Shown one piece after another: positions 26,546 through 34,159 of a DNA stretch of 64,000 nucleotides. A program made the position numbers and the translations under genes. Source of the DNA: Coleofasciculaceae cyanobacterium (GTDB taxonomy: Bacteria > Cyanobacteriota > Cyanobacteriia > Cyanobacteriales > Xenococcaceae); the NCBI GenBank assembly GCA_036703275.1, contig DATNPK010000020.1:62001-126000 (forward strand). The letters are read 5' to 3'. The notes under the pieces are model-generated. The model saw only the letters and a program-made list of their open reading frames with translations, ran no database searches and had not been told where the DNA came from. Position 1 is the stretch's first letter, and the number at the start of each line of letters is the position of its first letter.

Positions 26546-26977
26546 TTGTACTACGCTTGGTTTGGAATAAAGAAAGATATATATAGACGAGAAAAATCAA
26601 GTATTTCAAAGATTAATCTACATTTGGTTTTCGTGGCTAAATATCGAAAAAAGCTATTTACCAAAGAAATACTAGATTCGATGAAAATAGTTATGTTTGG
26701 TGTTGCCAAGAAGATGAACTTTAAAATACTTGAAATAGAAGGCGAAACAGATTATGTACACCTGTTAATCGAAATTCCACCTAAACTATCGGTATCACAA
26801 ATAGTTAACGCTCTTAAAGGTGTGTCTAGCCGTATGCTCAGGAAAAACTATCCAGAATTATCAAAATACAAATCATTATGGAGTCCAAGTTATTTCGCGA
26901 TTAGCTGTGGTGGCGCGCCTATCGATGCTATTGAAAAGTATATCCAGAATCAAAGTACCCCTGAAGGGGCAGGCTAA
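26546..26977 (+). CDS. tnpA: IS200/IS605 Y1 transposase TnpA, HUH motif altered
   Basis: The frame covers about 143 codons; the start (TTG 26546 or further in) is unsure, since the core begins at RREKSSISKINLHLVFV. TnpA is a single-strand transposase that uses an HUH metal site and a tyrosine. Here the HUH motif reads DYVHLLI instead of DHVHLLI, so the first His is Tyr (codon TAT, one change from CAT). The catalytic Tyr region KYIQNQ and the NALKGVSSRMLRK and SPSYF segments are intact. It ends next to the left-end hairpin of the element. Loss of the first His should cripple cleavage (inference from family chemistry). Confidence 0.82.
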   Translation: MYYAWFGIKKDIYRREKSSISKINLHLVFVAKYRKKLFTKEILDSMKIVMFGVAKKMNFKILEIEGETDYVHLLIEIPPKLSVSQIVNALKGVSSRMLRKNYPELSKYKSLWSPSYFAISCGGAPIDAIEKYIQNQSTPEGAG

Positions 26978-27006
26978 GTACCCCAATTCCCAGAGGTAGT
27001 ACATCC

Positions 27007-28284
27007 CGCGCCTGAGCCGAAATGATCTTCTCCGTTTAACTCGATTCGTGCTGCCATACCAGAGACATGATAAGGAGGTTCTTCTGAACGCTTGTCTGGC
27101 TGTGGATAACCTTCGTGGGAAGGATTATAGTTTATGCGCGAACCATTATTATTATCAGTGCGCATCAAACCATCCCGATAAGGAGTATTGGCTTTAGTCG
27201 AGTGGGGTTGATTAACAGGAATATTATCATAGTTGACGCTCAAACGATGACGATGAGCATCAGCATAGGACATAATTCTTGCCTGCAACATTCGATCTGG
27301 CGACCAAGAAATACCTGGAACAACATTACCAGGAGAAAAGGCTGCCTGTTCTACTTCGGCAAAATAATTTTCAGGGTTGCGGTTTAATTCAAACTTACCG
27401 ACTTTCTGTAGCGGGAAGTCTCCATGCGGCCATACTTTGGTTAGGTCAAAAGGATTCCAATCAAAGTTTTGCGCCTGTTCGTCGCTCATAGTTTGGATGT
27501 GCATTGTCCAAGAAGGATAGTTGCCTTCTTTGATCGCATTATATAAATCTTTAGCTGCCCAACGAGGTTCTACTCCCTGCATTTTGCGCCACTGTTCGTC
27601 AGTAAAAAACTTATTACCCTGATCGGTTATAAAGTGGAACTTGACCCAGATACGCTGATTCTCTTCATTGATCAAGCTAAAAGTATGGCTACCATAGCCG
27701 TTCATATGTCGCCAACCCATCGGCGCACCGCGGCCCAATAGCCACAACACTTGATGTATGCTTTCAGGTGTTAGTGACCAGAAATCCCACCACATCTGAT
27801 CGTGTCGCCAGTGTTCTTTGGGATGTTCTTTCTGCGATCGAATAAAGTCCATAAACTTCATGGGGTCACGCATAAAAAAGATGGGTGTATTGTTACCCAC
27901 CATGTCCCAGTTACCGTCTTCGGTATAGAACTTAAGCGCAAATCCGCGAAGATCGCGATAAATATCTGAACCACCTTTAGATTTAGCTACGGTAGAAAAA
28001 CGAGCAAATACTTCGGTCTGTTTGCCTACTTCCGCAAACAGCTTGGCTTTAGTGTATTGAGTAATATCATCAGTAACGGTAAAAGTTCCATAAGCACCAG
28101 AACCTACCGCATCAACTACCATCTCAGGAATACGTTCGCGGTTGAAATGAGCCATTTTTTCTAGAAGGGTATAGTCTTCTAGTAGCAATGGACCATGCTT
28201 ACCGACGGATTTAGATACTGTATTGCTGGGTACGGGAATTCCTGCTGCGTTAGTTAAAGTTTGTTGGCTGTTGTCTACCACCAC
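27007..28284 (-). pseudogene. Catalase, 5' part (heme domain), interrupted and with altered distal histidine
   Basis: About 426 residues match monofunctional heme catalases: HFNRERIPE, DLRGFALKFYTEDGNWDMVGNNTPIFF, and the proximal-ligand segment ARIMSYADAHRHRL with the heme Tyr. The distal catalytic His, normally in VVHAKG, is Asp58 here (VVDAVG). The frame leaves catalase homology near 27007, reads into the IS605-like element and stops at 26974. The lost C-terminus is at 22921-23115. The start is GTG 28284, preceded by GGAGAAAAG. Both the interruption and the His-to-Asp change argue that no active catalase is made from this locus. Confidence 0.85.
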
Positions 28285-28434
28285 AATTAAATCTTTTCTC
28301 CAATAGGTACGATTGCCAAGCTAGCGGTCGGCATCGTTCTGTTTAATGCTTTCAATACAATCCTGTTCCATAAATAAATTGAAAACGACCGACTTAAGAC
28401 AGATACGTGAGGACAATTTTGTATACTAAAAAAT

Positions 28435-28521
28435 ATGCAGGATAAAAGCGCGATCGTCATGCAGTTATCCGTCGGGGTCTGTGTTCTATTGATTCTGCTA
28501 TTGATTGTAGACAAAAAGTAA
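28435..28521 (+). CDS. Possible 28-aa membrane peptide
   Basis: An ATG-started frame gives a short charged N-terminus and a hydrophobic helix (VCVLLILLLIVDKK). It lies divergent from the catalase start. No ribosome site is evident and the region is decayed, so this is a weak candidate. Confidence 0.2.
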   Translation: MQDKSAIVMQLSVGVCVLLILLLIVDKK

Positions 28522-28534
28522 GTCAAATAACTGA

Positions 28535-28759
28535 CTAAGAATTTTCGCGTCGCAAAAAACTCTTTGGAAATACCTCACCAATTACCTTTATTTACCCCGA
28601 CTTAAAAACAAGCAGGTTTTATTAGATGCGATCGCTGAAGGGGTAAGAAAAGATTTATGTTCTTGGCAAGAAAATTTTGCTTATGCTAGCGGATACGATG
28701 AAGCTACAGAAAAATATTTAGGTTTGAAAGCAGGTCAGGCAATTATTCCTAATCACTGA
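28535..28759 (+). pseudogene. Remnant of a DUF499-type ATPase, C-terminal piece
   Basis: An open stretch of 74 codons without a start reads QKTLWKYLTNYLYLPRLKN, then DAIAEGVRKDL, QENFAYASGYDE and YLGLKAGQ. I recognise this as the C-terminal part of DUF499 ATPases, large proteins found in anti-phage and restriction-like islands with DUF1156 methyltransferases. A stop precedes and follows it. The N-terminal piece of a similar gene lies downstream at 29159-29552, so the order is rearranged. Confidence 0.5.
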
Positions 28760-28889
28760 ATATCAATAAAACAAAAATTGGTAGAAAATCGGTAGACCAA
28801 TTAATTATAAATAGCCGAAAATCAATTTAGAAGAGATATACAGAATTAATTATTTCACTTTGGGGTATTATCCCTCTAGATCCCAGAGA

Positions 28890-29021
28890 ATTACTCAAAA
28901 AGAACTAGCAGAAAAAATGGGAGTCAAGGAACAGCAAGTTCAACCAGATGAGGCTAATCAATATAGTTATGCTGGGTTTCAGCGTCTCATAGCAGTAGCA
29001 CAAGCTCTCAATATTTTATAG
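28890..29021 (+). pseudogene. Remnant of an XRE-type helix-turn-helix regulator
   Basis: The frame reads ITQKELAEKMGVKEQQVQ, then YAGFQRLIAVAQALNIL and stop. This is the second half of an XRE/HigA-type DNA-binding domain, as in antitoxins of type II systems. No start or upstream half is seen in frame. Confidence 0.5.
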
Positions 29022-29158
29022 ATTTTAACTTTTTAAACCTTATGATTTAGATCGAATGCAGATCAATACACATCAAGAAAGAGATTTAATTATTCAAACT
29101 TTAAAAAGCGATCGCTATTATTCTTACATACGCCTTATGTCCAGTTTCTTTTCTTTAC

Positions 29159-29552
29159 CCGAATTTAATTCCCGATCTCACTGTACAAGTCGCAGCAGTT
29201 GATGGTAGAGATTTAGACCCTGAAAATGGTATTCATCATCCTAACGGCATGATCACTACGACTCTTTGGGAAGAAATTGCTTATCAAGTTGGTGGAGTAG
29301 AAGGGTATCGATTATTACAGTCTACGCAAGCGCTCTGGTATAAGTTTTGGAACAGATGTTTTAGAGAGATTATTAAATGGTGAACCAACGGTAATTATCT
29401 TAGATGAGATTGCTCGTTATTTACGTGCAGCTAAGGCAAAACAGATTCGTAGCAGCGATCTAGCCCAAGTTGTAGCTTTTCTGTTTTCCTTAATGGTTGA
29501 TTATTCAAACAAATTACTAGACCTGTTAGAAATCGTCGCCAACGATTTCTAG
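29159..29552 (+). pseudogene. Remnant of a DUF499-type ATPase, N-terminal piece, frameshifted
   Basis: The first frame reads PNLIPDLTVQVAAVDGRDLD, NGIHHPNG and TLWEEIAYQVGGVEGYRLL. After about 29340 a shifted frame continues SFGTDVLERLLNGEP, VIILDEIARYLRAAKAKQ and SDLAQVVAFLFSLM to a stop at 29550-29552. The DEIARYL segment is the Walker B region of DUF499 ATPases. The gene is clearly broken, with Walker A missing or lost upstream. Confidence 0.55.
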
Positions 29553-30176
29553 GAAGAAGAAGATAGCAAGCTAGCTCAAGAAGATGTCAAAAGAAACCGA
29601 GCGCATTTAAAGTATTTGGAATATATTTTTGCTTTTTTGAGCCATGAAACACCGAAATAGTCAGATGGACGCGTATGAATTCTACCGAGTTAATGCACTC
29701 TATAGATGACGAGTTAGCCCGTTTAGGCTGGTCTAAGGAAAGGTTTACACTCAACGTCTACATAAAACTCAAAATACCCGTCTAAAAATCGATTTTTATT
29801 GTAGTTCAGAAGATATTTAAATGGCTAGGATAATAGACTTTTCAGAATAAGCTAGATTCTAAAAGTTAGTTTTTGGGGTTGATTGGCTCGAAAAATGCGA
29901 TAATCACGAGTTGGTACTAAAGCTGTACTGGCATAAGAAAAGCTGATTATTGACTTGTTCTTGTACCAGTTTAAATAGAATTACCTGAAATTAAAAACAG
30001 ATGGTATACTGCCCTGCTTTTTTAATTAACCGCTTAAATAATTGGGGTACGGTAGCCTATTGACTCGCTCAATTGCCCTTGGTATTGTTGCTTTTGAGTA
30101 AGGATTGAGTGAAAATGCCTCGTGTCTCGTAGTAGATTGAGCCGAGAGCTATTGAGTCATGAGCGATATCGACTGA
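29553..30176. other. Decayed region with small gene fragments
   Basis: A fragment starting at ATG 29675 reads MNSTELMHSIDDELARLGWS and then loses its frame; it looks like the C-terminal module of an unrelated cyanobacterial protein. From about 29820 to the tRNA no coding signal is seen. The tract GACTGACGGGACTGACGGG next to the tRNA is a small direct repeat of its 3' end. Confidence 0.4.
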
Positions 30177-30250
30177 CGGGACTGACGGGACTCGAACCCG
30201 CGACCTCCTGCGTGACAGGCAGGCATTCTAACCAGCTGAACTACAGTCCC
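30177..30250 (-). tRNA. trnD: tRNA-Asp (GTC)
   Basis: On the minus strand GGGACTG (acceptor) pairs with CAGTCCC, followed by discriminator G. The D-arm (GTTCAGCTGGTTAGAA), anticodon loop CTGTCAC with anticodon GTC between CCTGC and GCAGG, and T-arm (CGGGTTCGAGTCCCG) are all normal. CCA is not encoded. It marks the right edge of the decayed region, and tRNA genes often border islands. Confidence 0.95.
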
Positions 30251-30710
30251 AGTTGCGCTTTATTTAAGGCTCTAAATTAGATACCATTAATTGCCACGAA
30301 ATACATACTAGCACATTAGACAGAGAAGTCAACCAATAGCTAAAATATATGTCTGTTGGTTAAACGACAAATGAATCAAGAAATTGGCACAAATACCTAA
30401 AAGACTAATTTAATTAGCATTAGGAGGATTGCAGTTGGAAATTGGACAATGCAACAATCATCAAATTAAAGCATAATCTTTACCATAACTACAATGATCT
30501 AACTTAGCTTCGATTATTGATAAGATAATTGATATGAGCAATAGTATCAAAGTTATTTTTAATCAAGCAAGAATTAATATTTTTCTCTTTTGCCAAAAAT
30601 ATATATCTACAAATTAGTTAGCCACACTACATTTGTCTAAAATAACATATCATATTAGGCGGTTTATTGATTAAACTATCCGTAATATAGATTCATTTTT
30701 ATAAAAAGCA

Positions 30711-32729
30711 GTGTCTTACTCACGAAATAAAGTTTCTTTGGGGGCGGTTTTGCAGCAAGCGGGTTTAATATCTGCTGCCCAGGTTCAACAAGCTCTTAAA
30801 CAACAGCAGCAAACTAATAATAATTTGAAACTTGGCGAAATTTTAGCTAGACAGGGACGAATTAATTCTAAGACAGCTGATTTTTTTGCAGAACAGTGGT
30901 TTAATTTGCCGAAACAGCCTAAACAACCAATCGGTCAATATTTGAAACAAGCGGCATTATTAAATGAGTCGCAGATTCAGGCAATTTTAAACGAACAAAA
31001 ACAAACTCAACAAAAATTTGGTGAACTGGCGATCGCTAAAGGCTGGCTCAAACAAACCACGGTAGACTTTTTTTTGCGTTACCTTAATTCAGATTTGCCT
31101 CAATCCAACGTAGTTGAGATCCCAGTAGCAGCAGTAATCAATTCAGATATTAGCGATCGCATTATGGGACACGATAACTCAAAAATAGCTAATCGAGCGT
31201 CGCAGTTGAAATCAACCGAACAGCTTGAATATTCTCAGAAAATTCATGAAGGTTTTCTTCAGATTAAGCGAAAATTGCTCAAAATTGAAGGTCAGGAGAC
31301 TTATTCGGAACAAATTTTAAATCAAGTATTGATTTGGTCTGGGGGGCAATCATTTTTGACTCAAAAACTGTTTCAACTTCTCTCAAAAAACAGCGAGAGT
31401 TTGATTTTAAACCAAGAAGCGAAGCAGATTGATTATTTGGTTGAAACCAAAGTGCTGCATGATTGGGAAAATAATGAGCTGGGAGCGCATTTAAAAACAA
31501 TTAAAGATCGCCTGCTTAATAATCAGCACTGTCATCGAGATCGGTTGCTAAGACTTTATCAACAAATACTAACCGAAACGGTATTAATAGACAAAAGCAT
31601 AGCGCAACAAGAATTGCTCAATATGGGATTGGTGGTAAAGCAACAAAATAACTTGACTGTGGCTAACCCGATATATAAATCAGTGTTCAATCTTAGTTGG
31701 GCAACAAGAGAACTAAACCAGCAGAGTTCTCTGAATAGTTTGCACAAACCTACTATTTCTCAAGACAAAAACCATACTATGTTAGGAGGTACATCACCAC
31801 AAAATAACTACGGTTTTTTCAAACTCAAAAACATTTTATTATTGCTGACTTTGATTGGATTATTAACTATTTTTTTTAATAATCTAGCTAAGCGGATGAC
31901 AGTTAGGTTAGCTTTTCAAAAAGGCAATGAACTACTCAAGCAAAAATCTTTTGACGAAGCTGTTGCGCAGTATAATCGATTGCTAAAGCTTGATAGTAAC
32001 TATTTTCAGGCTTGGACTAATCGAGGATATGCCTTGGCTGGACTCCAAAAATATGGACAGATGCGAGAATCCTGTTCGACGGCTACGATTATTGAACCTA
32101 CTGCGGTTTATGCTTGGAACTGTCAAGGTGAAGCCTTACACCACCTTCAGCTAGATGAAAAAGCCTTAGTTGCTTTTGATCGAGCGATCGCTCTCGATCA
32201 AAGCGATCCGATCTTCTTAATCAACAAAAGTGAATCTCTCAGAGCTTTAGGAAAAAACGAAAAATCACTAACCGTAATTGAAGAAGCAATTGAAGTATTA
32301 GAGCAAATAAAAGCAATTAAGGGTCAAGAAAGCATTAGCGGAGAGTTCGCCGTGGCTTTGACTCTTTTGGGCAATGGTTACCGCCAGAAAGATCGCCTTC
32401 AAGATGCTATCGATGCCTATGAAGAAGCTGTTACTTATTCTGCCAACTATTTTCCAGCTCAAATAGGCAAGGCGATCGTTCTGAGTCAAACAAAACTCTA
32501 TCAGGAGGCTCAAGAAGAATTTGAACAGGCACTAGAAAATCCTCAATTGACTAAAGCACAGCAGGCTCAAACCTGGTTTTATCTGGGTAAAACTTTATGT
32601 CAGTCTGAACAAAACTCTTTAGGTATTAATGCGTTTGAACGTTCTCTTAAGCTAAAACCAGACTATGAAATTGCCGCAGAAGCAAAAAATCAGTGTAGCC
32701 AATTTTCTACCATGTCTTCACTGCGCTAA
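30711..32729 (+). CDS. TPR membrane protein with GspE-N/MshE-N-like modules
   Basis: GTG start; 672 residues; function unknown. Residues 8-125 hold two copies of a module like the N-terminal domain of type II secretion/pilus ATPases (LGAVLQQAGLISAAQVQQAL...LGEILARQG; GQYLKQAALLNESQIQAIL...FGELAIAKGW). Residues about 180-340 include WSGGQSFLTQKLFQLL, a winged-helix segment seen in cyanobacterial AAA-like proteins. One membrane helix (ILLLLTLIGLLTIFF) follows at about 375, and the C-terminal part carries TPR repeats (NELLKQKSFDEAVAQYNRLL and later units). TPRs would lie on the far side of the membrane from the N-terminal modules. Likely a scaffold. Confidence 0.7.
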   Translation: MSYSRNKVSLGAVLQQAGLISAAQVQQALKQQQQTNNNLKLGEILARQGRINSKTADFFAEQWFNLPKQPKQPIGQYLKQAALLNESQIQAILNEQKQTQQKFGELAIAKGWLKQTTVDFFLRYLNSDLPQSNVVEIPVAAVINSDISDRIMGHDNSKIANRASQLKSTEQLEYSQKIHEGFLQIKRKLLKIEGQETYSEQILNQVLIWSGGQSFLTQKLFQLLSKNSESLILNQEAKQIDYLVETKVLHDWENNELGAHLKTIKDRLLNNQHCHRDRLLRLYQQILTETVLIDKSIAQQELLNMGLVVKQQNNLTVANPIYKSVFNLSWATRELNQQSSLNSLHKPTISQDKNHTMLGGTSPQNNYGFFKLKNILLLLTLIGLLTIFFNNLAKRMTVRLAFQKGNELLKQKSFDEAVAQYNRLLKLDSNYFQAWTNRGYALAGLQKYGQMRESCSTATIIEPTAVYAWNCQGEALHHLQLDEKALVAFDRAIALDQSDPIFLINKSESLRALGKNEKSLTVIEEAIEVLEQIKAIKGQESISGEFAVALTLLGNGYRQKDRLQDAIDAYEEAVTYSANYFPAQIGKAIVLSQTKLYQEAQEEFEQALENPQLTKAQQAQTWFYLGKTLCQSEQNSLGINAFERSLKLKPDYEIAAEAKNQCSQFSTMSSLR

Positions 32730-32747
32730 TTTTGATAGTAACCCTAG

Positions 32748-33269
32748 CTAAAATGGCCACCATAAAGGTCTTAGGTCAGTATAAATGCGACTTACAGTTC
32801 TAGATGATGGTAATTGAGAACCTTTAAAGTTATCTCCCAGCATATTGTACAAAAGTTCAGTAGGATTAACAGACTGATCTAGGGAAAATAAAACCTCGCT
32901 ATTATAGCTATCGCAACCCAAACCTCTTCGCTCTACAGCGCAGACAACTGGTTTTGCATCAATAGTGTCGCTAGCTAAATAGTTCATCCGATCTTCACTG
33001 TAAAAAGCGTTTAGCTTTTCTGCCGTGCTTGAGCAAAGTATAGAAGCTTGCTGCGCTGAGAAATATTGAGGTAAAAACGACAGGATAGGAGTAATCTGTG
33101 AAGCTTTTTGATTTGACAAAGTAGCAATTACTGTAGGCGCAGCAGCTTGACGATCACAAGTAACATTAACTGCACTTGCAGCTTCTCCCCTTGTAGAAGA
33201 TAGAGCTATGATCGCTAGAGTGATTGTTGGTACTGCTGCTATAGTTGTCACAAAGCTTAATTTGACCAT
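32748..33269 (-). CDS. COP23-domain secreted protein
   Basis: This 173-residue protein has a signal peptide (about 1-31, ending STRGEAAS) and a domain like the circadian oscillating polypeptide COP23 of cyanobacteria. Conserved features are the first Cys (VTCDRQAAAPTVIA), ASILCSSTAEKLNAFY, PVVCAVERRGLGCDSYN and LFSLDQSVNP, giving four cysteines that may pair. The role of COP23 is unknown; it is membrane-associated in Cyanothece. It is convergent with the TPR protein gene. Confidence 0.75.
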   Translation of the reverse strand: MVKLSFVTTIAAVPTITLAIIALSSTRGEAASAVNVTCDRQAAAPTVIATLSNQKASQITPILSFLPQYFSAQQASILCSSTAEKLNAFYSEDRMNYLASDTIDAKPVVCAVERRGLGCDSYNSEVLFSLDQSVNPTELLYNMLGDNFKGSQLPSSRTVSRIYTDLRPLWWPF

Positions 33270-33510
33270 AGTTTTTCCTACTGTAGATCACTTTCAGGCT
33301 CTTGAGTTTCTAAGTATCACAGTAGCAGTAAGATTAAATTACAGGCAATTAGATAAGTTATTATAACAAATATTGTGATTTAAAGGAACTTATCTAGCGG
33401 ACAAAGTTTTTAATCTTAACTTTTGGCGAGGAAGCTTTAAGACAATTAGACAATTAGAGATTAATAGCGATCGCTGAAAACAGACACTCGACTAGGACAA
33501 GAATCAGATG

Positions 33511-33538
33511 GTAAATGTTAAATGATAAATGCTAAAGA
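33511..33538 (+). repeat. Heptamer tandem repeat (xTAAATG)
   Basis: GTAAATG, TTAAATG, ATAAATG and CTAAAGA follow one another and run into the presumed start codon of the TpsB remnant. The same TTAAATG unit builds the hairpin at 8107-8121. Confidence 0.6.
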
Positions 33539-34147
33539 TAAACGGCAACGCTCAGGATAAATCAATATACTGGGCAATAATTTTTAGTCTTCAGCTATCT
33601 ACTTTTGGTCGCTCTTGTAGCATCAAGCAACTAAAAAACTTAGGTTACGGCTTACTATTGCTACTGGCTTGTTTACGTTCTAATTCGGCAACGGCCCAAA
33701 ATTTTGAGCCGCTGACTCCCGATCGCCCACAACCACCTCAGCCCCAACCGTTGCAGCCTAGATCTAGCCCCTTAAATGAATTACCCGCTCCTCCCATACC
33801 TGAATCGGTGTTAGATATACCAGGAAAAATTGTCGTCGAACAATTCGACTTTACAGGAAGTACTGTGTTTAGCCAGGCCGAATTAAAAAGGGCGATCGCT
33901 GAATTTACAGGTCAGCCCATTTCTTTTGCTCAACTGGTGCAGGCAGCTAATGCGATTACCGATCTTTATGTCGAACAGGGCTACATTACTTCTGGAGCTT
34001 ATGTTCCAGAACAAAATTTAGAGTCAGGAAGCATAAAAATACAAATAGTCGAAGGTAGCCTGGCAGAGATTAAAGTCAATGTAATTGAGGGAAGATTAAA
34101 CGAAAGTTATATTAGCGATCGCCTCAGTCGAAAAACCGCTACTCTCA
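33529..34147 (+). pseudogene. TpsB/ShlB-like two-partner secretion transporter, N-terminal remnant
   Basis: The frame encodes a signal sequence (LLLLACLRSNSATAQ), a Pro/Gln-rich linker and a POTRA domain (KIVVEQFDFTGSTVFSQAELKRAIAEF, then ITDLYVEQGYITSGAYVPEQNLESGSIKIQIVEG). TpsB proteins continue with a ~350-residue outer-membrane barrel; here the match ends at SYISDRLSRKT and the frame then reads out-of-frame CHAT-gene sequence to a stop at 34233. The cause appears to be a deletion ending near 34140. The start ATG 33529 lies in a heptamer repeat and is unsure. Without its barrel the protein cannot export a TpsA partner. Confidence 0.75.
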
Positions 34148-34159
34148 GGTTGGTTAGCC

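Larger units (their letters stand above)
23116..27006 (-). mobile_element. IS605-like insertion sequence (with a group II intron inside) interrupting the catalase gene
   Basis: The element carries divergent tnpA (plus) and tnpB (minus), the IS605 arrangement. Its right end on the minus strand is a hairpin (stem CCTATT/AATAGG, 23126-23145) followed by TCAA at 23119-23116, the same tetranucleotide that ends IS608-type elements. Catalase sequence resumes directly after it. The left end holds the small hairpin CCCC-TGAA-GGGG (26958-26969). The outer left boundary is judged from where catalase homology ends and is uncertain by about 10 bp. No target duplication is expected for this family. Without the intron the element would be about 1.65 kb, a normal size. 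Confidence 0.8.
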
